Positions 5,988 to 13,499 are shown, counted from the stretch's first letter. The stretch is DNA of 13,607 nt from JANRKG01 sp033763635 (GCA_033763635.1 JANRKG010000424.1:1-13607); one strand, 5' to 3'. Numbers and translations: made by a program. Notes: generated by a model not told the origin, from the sequence alone.

Positions 5988-8426
5988 ATGAGTCGGCGGT
6001 TTCGTCGCTTGTTCCGTCTGTTTGGGCTTACTGTTGCTGTCTTCTGGTCCCTGTCCATGATTTTTCCCGCTTCGGCTCAAGAAAACTGGAAATCTCCTCC
6101 CCCCCCGATCGATCGCATTCTGGAAACCCCTCCCCCTCCGGTTGTGTTGCTGTCGCCCCACCATCAGTGGATGTTGCAGCTTGAACAACCGCCGCTTCCC
6201 CCCATTGCGGAACTGGCAGAGCCGGAAATTCCGCTAGCAGGGTTTCGCATCAATCCCAGGACCCATGCCCCCGCCCGTCAAGCGTCTTATCGCAGTCTCG
6301 CGGTAAAAGCCATCACCTCCGGGGCTGCCCAACCTCTGCCCCTGCCCCAGAATGCCCGCATCAACTTTATTCGCTGGTCATCCGATGGCAACCGTCTATC
6401 CTTCACCTTGACCCAAGAAACGGGCCTGGAGTTATGGATGGCGGATCTGCGGGATCGTTCCGTGCGCCAATTGACCGGACCTATCCTGAACGCCACCTAT
6501 GGAGATCCCTGCCATTGGCTACCGGGGGATCAAGGGATTCTCTGCAAGGTTGTTCCCGCCGATCGCAGCAAGCCACCGGATGAAAGCCGGATTCCCCAGG
6601 GACCGATCGTGCAGGAGAACCTGGGCCGCAAAACTCCGGCCCGCACCTACACGAACCTGTTAGAAGATCCCCATGATGAGGCGTTATTTGAGCATTACCT
6701 GAGTTCTCAGTTAGAGATTGTTTCGCTCGATGGCAAGCGAACTCCCCTCCTGCAACCCCCTACCCTGATTGATGATGCCATTCCTTCCCCGGATGGTCAT
6801 TACATCCTGCTGACGACCTGGCAGCGTCCCTTTTCGTATCATGTGCCCGTTTACCTGTTTCCACAACGCATTACGGTAATCGATCGCCAGGGACGAGAAG
6901 TGTATCAGGTCGCGGATCTTCCTCTGGCAGATGATATTTCGATTCGCTTTGATTCGGTGCGATCAGGCCGTCGTCAGGTCAATTGGCGGGCAGATCACCC
7001 GGCAACCCTGGTGTGGGCGGAAGCCCTTGATGGGGGAGACGCAGGGCGGGAAGTCCCGCTTCGGGATACGGTCTACACGCTACAAGCACCGTTTAACGAA
7101 GCGCCAAAACAGCTTTGGCAATCCCAGTATCGCTTCCGTCAGATTCTCTGGGGGCGGGAGGATGTGGCTCTGGCTCTGGAAATTTGGTACAACACGCGCC
7201 GACTCCGCATTTGGCAACTGAATCCCTCCCAACTAGAGACCGCTCCCCAACTGCTGATCGATCGCAGCTATGAAGACCAGTACAGCGATCCCGGTTCCCC
7301 GATGACCGCCCCCGGACCCTATGGCTGGGATGTGTTGCGGTTTGCGGCTGATGGACGATCAATTTACCTGAATGGTCGGGGGGCCTCTCCCCAGGGCGTT
7401 TACCCATTTCTGGATCGGCTCAACCTGGAAACCCGGACGGCGGAACGCCTCTGGCAAGCCAAAGACCCCTACTATGAAGCGGTGGTGGATTTTCTAGACG
7501 CTCGTGCTGAGAACTTGATCATCCGTCGCCAATCCCAACAAGACCCGCCCAACTACTTCCTGCAAACTCGCCCAGAAGGAAAGCTGGTTGCCCTGACCGA
7601 GTATCAAGACCCTGCCCCTGAATTTGCCCAGGTCCGGAAGGAGGTTGTACGATATCAGCGATCGGACGGGGTGCAGCTATCGGCAACTTTGTATCTTCCT
7701 CCCGGTTATGATTCCAAGCGCGAGGGGCCTCTGCCAACCATCTTCTGGGTCTATCCAGCGGAGTTCAAAGACCGGGAAAGTGCCAGCCAGGTGACAACCC
7801 CCCAGAACACCTTCAGCCGTCCCCGTCGAACTTCGGTGTTGTTCCTGCTCACCCAGGGCTACGCCGTGTTGGATGATCCCAGTCTGCCCATTATTGGGGA
7901 AGGGAAAGAAGAACCAAATGATACCTATGTAGAACAGCTAGTGGCGGGGGCAAAGGCAGCGGTGCAGTTTGTGGTCGATCGCGGTATTGCCGATCCCAAC
8001 CGGATTGGGATTGGGGGGCATTCCTATGGAGCCTTCACCACTGCAAATCTTCTGGCCCACAGTGATTTATTTCGGGCTGGGATTGCGATGAGTGGAGCTT
8101 ACAACCGTACCCTGACACCTTTTGGATTTCAGGGAGAGCAACGGAGTTTCTGGGAAGCTTCTGAAACCTATATCCGCATGTCTCCTTTTACGGTTGCCGG
8201 AAAAATCAAAGAACCGCTACTCCTGGTTCATGGGGCAGATGACAGTAACGCTGGCACCTATCCCATCCAAACCGAGCGATTTTACGAAGCGCTTAAAGGA
8301 TTAGGAGCAACCGTGCGTTGGGTGTTATTGCCTCTAGAGGATCACGGATATCGCTCGAAAGAGAGTGTGAAGCATGTGCTGTGGGAAGTGATCCAGTGGT
8401 TCGATCGCTATGTCAGGAAAGCTTAA
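5988..8426 (+). CDS. Exported S9D-type glutamyl endopeptidase (CGEP-like)
   Basis: Serine peptidase of the prolyl oligopeptidase clan, closest by recognisable motifs to the S9D glutamyl endopeptidases that include plastid CGEP. The 812 residues comprise an N-terminal signal peptide (basic MSRRFRRLFR, hydrophobic 11-26, PASA|QE cleavage after A30), the family's proline-rich segment (PPPPIDRI, LPPIAELAEPE, LAGFRI), a beta-propeller (about 90-560) and an alpha/beta hydrolase domain (about 570-812). Triad: S679 in GGHSYGAF, D752 in HGADDSN, H786 in LEDHGYRS. Other family signatures are IIGEGKEEPNDTYVEQLV and SGAYNRTLTPFGFQ. Such enzymes cut after Glu, mainly in small or unfolded proteins. The signal peptide implies a periplasmic or thylakoid-lumen site; FRRLFRL faintly resembles a Tat motif, but Sec is more likely. 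It appears monocistronic. Confidence 0.9.
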   Translation: MSRRFRRLFRLFGLTVAVFWSLSMIFPASAQENWKSPPPPIDRILETPPPPVVLLSPHHQWMLQLEQPPLPPIAELAEPEIPLAGFRINPRTHAPARQASYRSLAVKAITSGAAQPLPLPQNARINFIRWSSDGNRLSFTLTQETGLELWMADLRDRSVRQLTGPILNATYGDPCHWLPGDQGILCKVVPADRSKPPDESRIPQGPIVQENLGRKTPARTYTNLLEDPHDEALFEHYLSSQLEIVSLDGKRTPLLQPPTLIDDAIPSPDGHYILLTTWQRPFSYHVPVYLFPQRITVIDRQGREVYQVADLPLADDISIRFDSVRSGRRQVNWRADHPATLVWAEALDGGDAGREVPLRDTVYTLQAPFNEAPKQLWQSQYRFRQILWGREDVALALEIWYNTRRLRIWQLNPSQLETAPQLLIDRSYEDQYSDPGSPMTAPGPYGWDVLRFAADGRSIYLNGRGASPQGVYPFLDRLNLETRTAERLWQAKDPYYEAVVDFLDARAENLIIRRQSQQDPPNYFLQTRPEGKLVALTEYQDPAPEFAQVRKEVVRYQRSDGVQLSATLYLPPGYDSKREGPLPTIFWVYPAEFKDRESASQVTTPQNTFSRPRRTSVLFLLTQGYAVLDDPSLPIIGEGKEEPNDTYVEQLVAGAKAAVQFVVDRGIADPNRIGIGGHSYGAFTTANLLAHSDLFRAGIAMSGAYNRTLTPFGFQGEQRSFWEASETYIRMSPFTVAGKIKEPLLLVHGADDSNAGTYPIQTERFYEALKGLGATVRWVLLPLEDHGYRSKESVKHVLWEVIQWFDRYVRKA

Positions 8427-8487
8427 GGGGCTGAACCCATGAGTTGAGCGGAGTTAAACCTCCCATATCGATGATGGGTTGCCCCTT
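8425..8487 (+). terminator. Long imperfect hairpin just after the peptidase stop
   Basis: AAGGGGC-tg-AACCCAT (8425-8440) pairs with ATGGGTT-GCCCCTT (8474-8487): 14 base pairs with a 2-nt bulge. The 33-nt loop region includes CCCAT and the palindrome ATCGAT, which offer an alternative smaller hairpin. It starts inside the stop codon. No T-tract follows, so it is a weak intrinsic terminator at best; it may instead stabilise the 3' end or be a dispersed inverted-repeat element. Confidence 0.45.
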
Positions 8488-8495
8488 CAACTTCA

Positions 8496-8537
8496 CTCAG
8501 GGCACACATTCGACTTCGCACCCTGAGCGGAGCCGAA
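8496..8537. repeat. Composite inverted repeat (TTCGACTTCGC type)
   Basis: Two mutually exclusive hairpins overlap. CTCAGGG (8496-8502) pairs perfectly with CCCTGAG (8521-8527). TTCGACTTCGC (8509-8519) pairs with GCGGAGCCGAA (8527-8537), with one mismatch and one wobble. The TTCGACTTCGC...GAGCGGAGYCGAA pattern resembles a dispersed intergenic repeat I have seen in cyanobacterial genomes; that resemblance is from memory. It lies between two convergent genes and could act in either direction. Confidence 0.55.
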
Positions 8538-8569
8538 ACCAACGGGAAAACTGTTTTCTAAAAGTCTCC

Positions 8570-9661
8570 TTAGGATATTTTGAAGCTGGCATCCAGCTTG
8601 TTGTACCAATTCAGGAGAAACATGGGCTTCAGGTAAGCGATCAATGCTCCTAAATAGAACAGGACTAAGGAGAGGAGCACAATCGGCAACGCAAAGGGCA
8701 AGTAGGCAAATCGACGGGGATCTTCCGTAAGCACGGGATAAAACCGTTCTTTGACTTCCTGGATTTTATTCAGCCCAGCCCGTACAAGAATCTTGAGTCC
8801 TTGCAAAACATTAATATTGTCCCGGTGTTGCAACCTGGAAACACTGTAGGCATCACTACCCAACAGAAGAAACCGCCAGAAAAAGTGGAGTAACCCATTC
8901 GGTGCAGCGTGACAGGCCCGTGCCAAAGGTTGTTGCCATACAGGATTCCCTTGACGGGTTAACTGCTGCCCGTGAACAACACAGTTCCCTCGATAAATGG
9001 GTAAATCTAAAGGAATCGGTTGAGCAACCAGACAATTGCGACGAAAAGCAACATTGTTGCAATAGTAATAACTCCCTTTTTGAAGGGTCGATCGCCCTGA
9101 AAACCGAGGAAAGATATAACTTAAAGCCATTGCTAAGTCATAGGCTCCCCGAATTGACAGACTGGTTTCTCCCGCTACTACTTGAATCTGGGGGGTTTGA
9201 GAAAATGGAAGCAACAGATTTCTGAGCCAGCCTGATTCATAAATACAGTCAGAGTCACAAAAAATAATGACTTCTCCGGTTGTCAGCCCAACCCCTTTCA
9301 TCTTCGCTTCATAATAGTCGGTGTTGGCTTGAATCGTCTGAACGGTTAACCAGGGATAGTCGATCCGCAACTGTGCAATAGTTTCTTCTGGAACATCCCC
9401 ACTTTCTGTAATTAAAACCTCATTTGCCTGGGTAATGGGAATATCTTGATTTAACAGACTATTTAAACATTGAGTTAAGCCATCTAACTCAGCACTGGAA
9501 AGGTTTTCCGTTTCTACAATGAGGGAAAAACTGGGTAATTGGGCTAAGTCACAGTTTTGCAGGGATGCCATAGAACTCGAAGTAATAGGGTGAAGATGGC
9601 TGTTAGGGAATGCCTCTCGATAAGAAGCGTTGACCCAAAGATACTTATTGATATCTTCCAT
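8570..9661 (-). CDS. Family 2 glycosyltransferase with C-terminal membrane anchor
   Basis: GT-A fold, GT2-like enzyme of 363 residues, expected to transfer a sugar from a nucleotide sugar at the cytoplasmic membrane face; donor and acceptor are unknown. Visible are the nucleotide-binding start FSLIVETENL (45-54), the metal-binding DSD motif in IIFCDSDC (132-139), the acceptor-side NNVAFRR (202-208), RGNCVVHGQQL (224-234), a hydrophobic LLHFFWRFLLLG patch (257-268) and one strong membrane span (about 319-344). The usual ED acid pair near the catalytic base is replaced by NC within RGxCxxH, which I recall from a set of cyanobacterial GT2 proteins. Start is the ATG at 9661; a GTG lies directly before it, and Met31 is an alternative nearer the domain. 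No good Shine-Dalgarno is present. Base composition looks more AT-rich than the neighbours, so transfer is possible but not shown. Confidence 0.85.
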   Translation of the reverse strand: MEDINKYLWVNASYREAFPNSHLHPITSSSMASLQNCDLAQLPSFSLIVETENLSSAELDGLTQCLNSLLNQDIPITQANEVLITESGDVPEETIAQLRIDYPWLTVQTIQANTDYYEAKMKGVGLTTGEVIIFCDSDCIYESGWLRNLLLPFSQTPQIQVVAGETSLSIRGAYDLAMALSYIFPRFSGRSTLQKGSYYYCNNVAFRRNCLVAQPIPLDLPIYRGNCVVHGQQLTRQGNPVWQQPLARACHAAPNGLLHFFWRFLLLGSDAYSVSRLQHRDNINVLQGLKILVRAGLNKIQEVKERFYPVLTEDPRRFAYLPFALPIVLLSLVLFYLGALIAYLKPMFLLNWYNKLDASFKIS

Positions 9662-9699
9662 CACAGCAGAAAAGCTTGATCACGACCTGAAGGAATAAC

Positions 9700-9795
9700 C
9701 ACTCCTTTATGGCATAAATCTCAGAAAATTTACTGAACCACCTTTGAACTTTTTACTTTCTTTGAAAAGAAGGTACTTTTTAGAAAATTTAGGCT
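9700..9795. other. AT-rich upstream region with paired direct repeats
   Basis: A visibly AT-rich stretch between the dxr terminator and the glycosyltransferase start. It carries AGAAAATTTA twice (9723-9732 and 9782-9791) and ACTTTTTA twice (9748-9755 and 9775-9782), with a near-palindromic CTTTCTTTGAAAAGAAGG between the inner copies. It is a likely promoter/regulatory region for the glycosyltransferase, but I cannot pick a single promoter. No gene is seen in 9662-9925. Confidence 0.4.
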
Positions 9796-9869
9796 AGTGA
9801 ATAAACGGGTGTCCGGAATTTTGGGGCTTTTCGTATTTTCACGGTTTGTAGGAAGGGCATTGATGACTC

Positions 9870-9902
9870 AAAAAAATCGTTCCCCATTCAAGAAGAACGA
9901 TT
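9870..9902 (-). terminator. Intrinsic terminator of dxr
   Basis: On the minus strand, an 8-bp perfect stem AATCGTTC/GAACGATT (arms 9895-9902 and 9875-9882) with a 12-nt loop is followed directly by a run of Ts (7 in a row, 5 beyond the stem). It lies about 25 bp after the dxr stop codon, the expected place and orientation. Confidence 0.85.
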
Positions 9903-9925
9903 CGACTCGGTTCAAAGCCGTGAGC

Positions 9926-11113
9926 TTACCGAACCGAAATCATTGGACTCAGAGATTGACTGGCAGCTAACACTTCCTGTCTGGCCCACCGATCGGCCTC
10001 CACAATTTCCTCCAGGGTCGGCTCAGGGCGATTCTGGGATTGGAAACGATCGCACACCTGCTCGATCAAGCGGGGAATGTCGAGGAAACGAATTTTTTCT
10101 TCCAGGAACAGGGCGACGGCCTGTTCATTTCCGGCGTTGAGGACTGCTGGCATACACCCTCCGGCCCGACCCGCTGCATAGGCCAGTTGCATACAGGGGT
10201 ATTTCTGGTGATCTGGGGCGCGGAAGGTGAGACTACCCGCCTTCACTAAATCCAGTTGGGACCAATCGGTGTAGATGCGATCGGGCCAGGACAGGGCATA
10301 GAGCAATGGTAAGCGCATATCAGGCCATCCTAACTGGGCCAGGACAGAAGTATCCTGCAACTCAATCAGCGAGTGAATAATACTTTGAGGATGGATCACG
10401 ATCTCGATATCGTCATAGTCCATCCCAAACAAGAAGTGAGCTTCGATTACCTCCAGCCCTTTGTTCATCAGAGTTGCGGAGTCGATCGTAATCTTGCGGC
10501 CCATCGTCCAGTTCGGATGTTTGAGGGCATCGGCAACCGTAACATCCGCCAGTTTCTCAACGGGCCAATCCCGAAATGACCCACCGGAAGCGGTCAACAG
10601 AATCCGTCGCAGCCCACCCTGAGGCACCCCTTGAAGGCATTGAAAGATAGCGGAATGCTCGGAATCAGCGGGAAGGAGTTTCACCCCATGCTTCTGCACC
10701 AGGGGCAACACAACGGGACCGCCCGCAATCAGCGTTTCCTTATTTGCCAGGGCGATGTCTTTCCCTGCTTCGATCGCCGCGATCGTCGGCAATAATCCGG
10801 CACATCCCACAATCCCTGTCACTACAGCCTCGGAGTCCCCATAACGGGCCACTTCCACAACTCCGGCTTCCCCTGCAAGTAAGATGGGCTGGGGGTCCAG
10901 GTCGGCGATCGCCGCTTGTAAGTCGGGCAGTTTGTCGGCATCACAAATGGCAACAATTTCGGGTTTGAATTGGCGCACTTGTTGGGCAAGCAGTTCCACA
11001 TTGCGCCCTGCTGCCAGCCCGACGATCCGGAACTGGTCGGGGTACTGGTTCACAATATCAAGGGTCTGGGTTCCGATCGAGCCAGTTGAGCCAAGGAGAG
11101 TGATTGCTTTCAC
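9926..11113 (-). CDS. dxr: 1-deoxy-D-xylulose 5-phosphate reductoisomerase
   Basis: DXR (IspC) converts 1-deoxy-D-xylulose 5-phosphate to 2-C-methyl-D-erythritol 4-phosphate with NADPH and a divalent metal, the committed step of the MEP isoprenoid pathway that in cyanobacteria feeds carotenoids, the phytyl chain of chlorophyll and quinones. The 395 residues match family length. Visible motifs: NADPH-binding LLGSTGSIGTQ (6-16), ANKETLIAGG (123-132), metal-binding DSEHSA (D150, E152), LTASGGSFRDWP (173-184), the flexible-loop HPNWTMG (199-205) and MNKGLEVIEAH (216-226; E221 the third metal ligand). The start codon is GTG, chosen because MKAITLLGSTGSIG is the family N-terminus; no Shine-Dalgarno is visible. 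It is probably monocistronic, ending in a clear terminator, and is divergent from the pseudo-receiver gene. Confidence 0.98.
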   Translation of the reverse strand: MKAITLLGSTGSIGTQTLDIVNQYPDQFRIVGLAAGRNVELLAQQVRQFKPEIVAICDADKLPDLQAAIADLDPQPILLAGEAGVVEVARYGDSEAVVTGIVGCAGLLPTIAAIEAGKDIALANKETLIAGGPVVLPLVQKHGVKLLPADSEHSAIFQCLQGVPQGGLRRILLTASGGSFRDWPVEKLADVTVADALKHPNWTMGRKITIDSATLMNKGLEVIEAHFLFGMDYDDIEIVIHPQSIIHSLIELQDTSVLAQLGWPDMRLPLLYALSWPDRIYTDWSQLDLVKAGSLTFRAPDHQKYPCMQLAYAAGRAGGCMPAVLNAGNEQAVALFLEEKIRFLDIPRLIEQVCDRFQSQNRPEPTLEEIVEADRWARQEVLAASQSLSPMISVR

Positions 11114-11203
11114 AATTATTTTAGGATTGACCGCACTCCCATCTTAGGGGATTTGGTGCCCCGGAAAAATGTCTTTCCTTTTGTGGGCGCAATCCCAAAG
11201 AAC

Positions 11204-11226
11204 CCTGAAACGTCAGGAAATCCTGA
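11204..11226. promoter_or_regulatory. Palindromic three-half-site array, candidate operator
   Basis: Three alternating half-sites, CCTGA-aacg-TCAGGA-aa-TCCTGA, lie in the divergent region shared by dxr and the pseudo-receiver gene. The right pair is a perfect 14-bp palindrome (11213-11226), and the left and middle half-sites form a second 5-bp inverted repeat. This could bind a dimeric regulator or form a hairpin in a transcript leader. No known regulator is assigned. The rest of 11114-11357 shows only a weak TTGACT at 11302-11307 with no good -10 box. Confidence 0.4.
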
Positions 11227-11357
11227 TGAAGGGAGGCCGCCATTCCGGTTTGCAAAAAATAACGAAGTATTAGGCTCGTAAGGACATCGTGATTTGGGCG
11301 CTTGACTGTTAGACCAACTTCGAGTTAACGCATCTTTCTCCTACAGACCTTCCTCCT

Positions 11358-12086
11358 ATGAATGACAATCGAGTTCAGCAGATGCAGAGCCTGTCCGATC
11401 GCACCCCAGGGCTGCTTCAACCGGAGACCCAGAAGGTGGTGCTGATGCTACAGTCCTCCCAGTATCAAGGTGAAATCTGGCGATCGGTCCTGATGTCTCA
11501 GGGGGTTGTCGTGATTTGGGAAACGGGCAACCAGAACCCGATGGACTTGCTGAATCAGATGCAAGCGGATCAGATTAAACTCCCTGATGCTTTGCTGATT
11601 GAGATTTCTAACCTGACTTCTAATCCCTACGATTTTTGCCGCTGGTGCCGGGTCCATTGCCCAAAGGTGAAGGTTGTCCTGACGAATGCTCGACAAAAGG
11701 AAATTTCCCCACCGGAACATCACTGGGCAACCTACCAGGGCGCACAGGATCTCCTGCCCGGTTTTCGACCCGAAATTCTGTTAACCCAAGTCCCTTTGGC
11801 GATCAGTCGCTTCCTCTCTTTACTGGAATGGCCTCTGCTGCGACAGGATAGTTTGCTGGCTGCCCTCGCTCCATTTATGAAGACAGCCATGAATCCTCCC
11901 GCTCAGAGTCTTGGTCAGAGCCTCAAACCCTTGAGTCAATTGCCACTGCGACGGGATCTTCCCCTTCCTTCCCCTGTCGAGAATCGCGATCGTCCTCCCC
12001 TGGAGGCTCCGCCCCAAACCGCGCCGCCACTGGACAAAGACATGAAGCCTAAGCCCAAACGGACCTATCGGGGAGTTTCTTACTAA
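11358..12086 (+). CDS. Pseudo-receiver protein with C-terminal TYRGVSY tail
   Basis: A 242-residue soluble protein without a firm family name. Residues 26-150 have receiver-domain rhythm: beta-strand KVVLML, then LPDALLIEIS at the phosphorylation strand, then VKVVLTNAR. The acidic pair is absent (LQSSQ) and the phospho-acceptor position is Glu (E82), so it is probably a pseudo-receiver that cannot be switched by phosphorylation. A helical segment (about 150-177) and a proline-rich, basic, probably disordered linker (178-233) follow. The protein ends KRTYRGVSY; the TYRGVxY pattern resembles the core of the cyanobacterial DUF4278 family. It may be a docking tail, but that is inference. The start has a pyrimidine-rich leader and no Shine-Dalgarno. 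Its stop is 12 bp from the convergent murD stop. Confidence 0.7.
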   Translation: MNDNRVQQMQSLSDRTPGLLQPETQKVVLMLQSSQYQGEIWRSVLMSQGVVVIWETGNQNPMDLLNQMQADQIKLPDALLIEISNLTSNPYDFCRWCRVHCPKVKVVLTNARQKEISPPEHHWATYQGAQDLLPGFRPEILLTQVPLAISRFLSLLEWPLLRQDSLLAALAPFMKTAMNPPAQSLGQSLKPLSQLPLRRDLPLPSPVENRDRPPLEAPPQTAPPLDKDMKPKPKRTYRGVSY

Positions 12087-12113
12087 AGTTAGGATTGATC
12101 AGCCCTGTAACTT
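12086..12113. terminator. Weak hairpin spanning the convergent stop codons
   Basis: AAGTTAGG (12086-12093) can pair with CC-(TG bulge)-TAACTT (12104-12113) across the 12-bp gap between the pseudo-receiver gene and murD. It overlaps both coding ends and has no T-tract, so a bidirectional terminator role is only a possibility. Confidence 0.25.
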
Positions 12114-13496
12114 CTCCTGGCACAGTTGACGGAAGTGATCCCCCCGTTGCTCGAAGTTCTGATACTGGTCAAAGCTGGCGCACGCAGGGGACAGAAGAAC
12201 CACCTGTGCCGAAAGAGAGGGAGCCAACTCGATCGCCCGATCGATCGCCCGATTCATCGTTTCGACCATTTCGTACTGCTCGTAGCCTACGTCTTGCAAT
12301 CGTTTTGCAAAGGCCGACGCAGCACTGCCAATCAGCAACACAAACGCGGCTCTGGTTTGAATGGTTTGTAACCAGGCAGTATCGTCTCCCGCTTTGGCTT
12401 CTCCACCTGCGATCAGGATGGCAGGACTGGCGACGGACGCTAACCCGACCTGAGCCGCATCATAATTCGTCGCCTTACTGTCATTGATAAATTCAATGCC
12501 CTGCCAGGTACAGATGTGTTCGAGACGGTGGGGCACACCAGGGAAGGTGGAAATCGCCTGGGTAATGGCTTCTGGGTCAATCCCAGCGAGGCGGGCCGTA
12601 GCAACCGCCATGAGCAGGTTTTGCTGATTGTGTTGACCTTGCATTCGTAGCGCATTGGCAGGAAGGATACGATCGCCCAAGGCCACCACCCAACCCGTCT
12701 CATCGAGATAGGCTCCCTTATCAGGGCTACAGAGTAAGCCACTCTTGCCTTCTACACTGGTCCAACAGGCATGGGGCCACTCTTCTAAACCCACTTGCCG
12801 CAGATAGGGATCATCGCCATTGAACACCTGCATCTCAGACTGACGCAACAGATGGGCTTTGATGGTGTAATAGTTTTCCAGAGTTTTATGACGACTGAGG
12901 TGATCGGGGGTGAAGGTTGTCCAGATCCCAATTTTGGGAGTGACAGAAGCCGAAGATTCGATCTGATAACTGCTCAATTCCGCGATCACCCAGTCAGGGT
13001 AGGGGCGATCGGGGGGCGAAAAGAGGGCTTGCAGGGCGATCTCACAGGCGGGAAGGCCAATATTGCCGCAGGTGGGAGCTACTAATCCGGCAGTTTGAAA
13101 GATAGCCCCGATCAGGGCAGTAGTGGTGGTTTTACCGTTGGTGCCCGTAATCCCCACCCAGGGACGGTGTTTCAGGTAACGCCAGGACAATTCAATCTCG
13201 CCGATCGTCTCTAACCCCAATTCCCGCGCCCGCACCAGACCGGGAATATCCCAGGGCACACCGGGACTGACCACCACGAGATCTAGAAATTCAGAGTGGC
13301 GGGTTTCAACGGCTGCCACATCGAAACGATCGCCTAAACTCACCCCCAGCCCTTCCGCTTCGAGGTCTTGCTGCTGTTGTTTCAGACTCTCTGACGAGTT
13401 GCTGTCCGCCAGGGTCACCTGCCAGCCTTCTGATTTCAGGAGTCGGCCTGCTGCAATGCCCGACTTCCCAATGCCGATCACATACGCACTCTGCAT
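12099..13496 (-). CDS. murD: UDP-N-acetylmuramoyl-L-alanine--D-glutamate ligase
   Basis: MurD adds D-glutamate to UDP-MurNAc-L-alanine using ATP, a cytoplasmic step of peptidoglycan precursor synthesis. At 465 residues it is of normal length. Visible: N-terminal UDP-binding Rossmann motif YVIGIGKSGIAAGRLL (5-20), VVSPGVPWDIP (75-85), ATP-binding GITGTNGKTTTTA (115-127, K122), CGNIG (143-147), ELSSYQIE (173-180), TPDHLSRH (196-203), the Lys expected to be carbamylated (K213 in YTIKAHLL), QGQHNQQNLLMAVATA and FINDSKATN. ATG start matches the family. It lies 3 nt after the stop of the upstream glyS-like gene, so the two are probably cotranscribed and translationally coupled. A 12-bp tandem duplication near the 3' end encodes RAIDRAIE without breaking the frame. 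Confidence 0.97.
   Translation of the reverse strand: MQSAYVIGIGKSGIAAGRLLKSEGWQVTLADSNSSESLKQQQQDLEAEGLGVSLGDRFDVAAVETRHSEFLDLVVVSPGVPWDIPGLVRARELGLETIGEIELSWRYLKHRPWVGITGTNGKTTTTALIGAIFQTAGLVAPTCGNIGLPACEIALQALFSPPDRPYPDWVIAELSSYQIESSASVTPKIGIWTTFTPDHLSRHKTLENYYTIKAHLLRQSEMQVFNGDDPYLRQVGLEEWPHACWTSVEGKSGLLCSPDKGAYLDETGWVVALGDRILPANALRMQGQHNQQNLLMAVATARLAGIDPEAITQAISTFPGVPHRLEHICTWQGIEFINDSKATNYDAAQVGLASVASPAILIAGGEAKAGDDTAWLQTIQTRAAFVLLIGSAASAFAKRLQDVGYEQYEMVETMNRAIDRAIELAPSLSAQVVLLSPACASFDQYQNFEQRGDHFRQLCQEKLQG
12230..12253. repeat. 12-bp tandem duplication inside murD
   Basis: CGATCGCCCGAT occurs twice in direct succession (12230-12241 and 12242-12253) and encodes the repeated RAID/RAIE in MurD. 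Each unit contains the HIP1-like CGATCG core. Being a multiple of three, it keeps the frame. Confidence 0.8.
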
Positions 13497-13499
13497 AGC

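Noticed and set aside
5981..6184. ATG at 5981 opening a 67-codon frame over the peptidase start
   Set aside because: Only 1 nt from the GAGGAG site, no family, and overlaps the signal peptide of a well-supported gene in another frame.
9863..9970. 35-codon plus-strand ORF starting in the dxr terminator region
   Set aside because: It overlaps the terminator and the dxr 3' end; the composition looks non-coding and there is no RBS.
11169..11273. 34-codon plus-strand ORF and a 40-codon minus-strand ORF in the dxr upstream region
   Set aside because: Weak or absent RBS and no hydrophobic or family signal; the palindromic array cuts through both. More likely regulatory DNA.
11302..11330. TTGACT followed after 17 nt by TTAACG as a promoter for the pseudo-receiver gene
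   Set aside because: The -35 match is good but the -10 matches TATAAT at only two positions, too weak to call.
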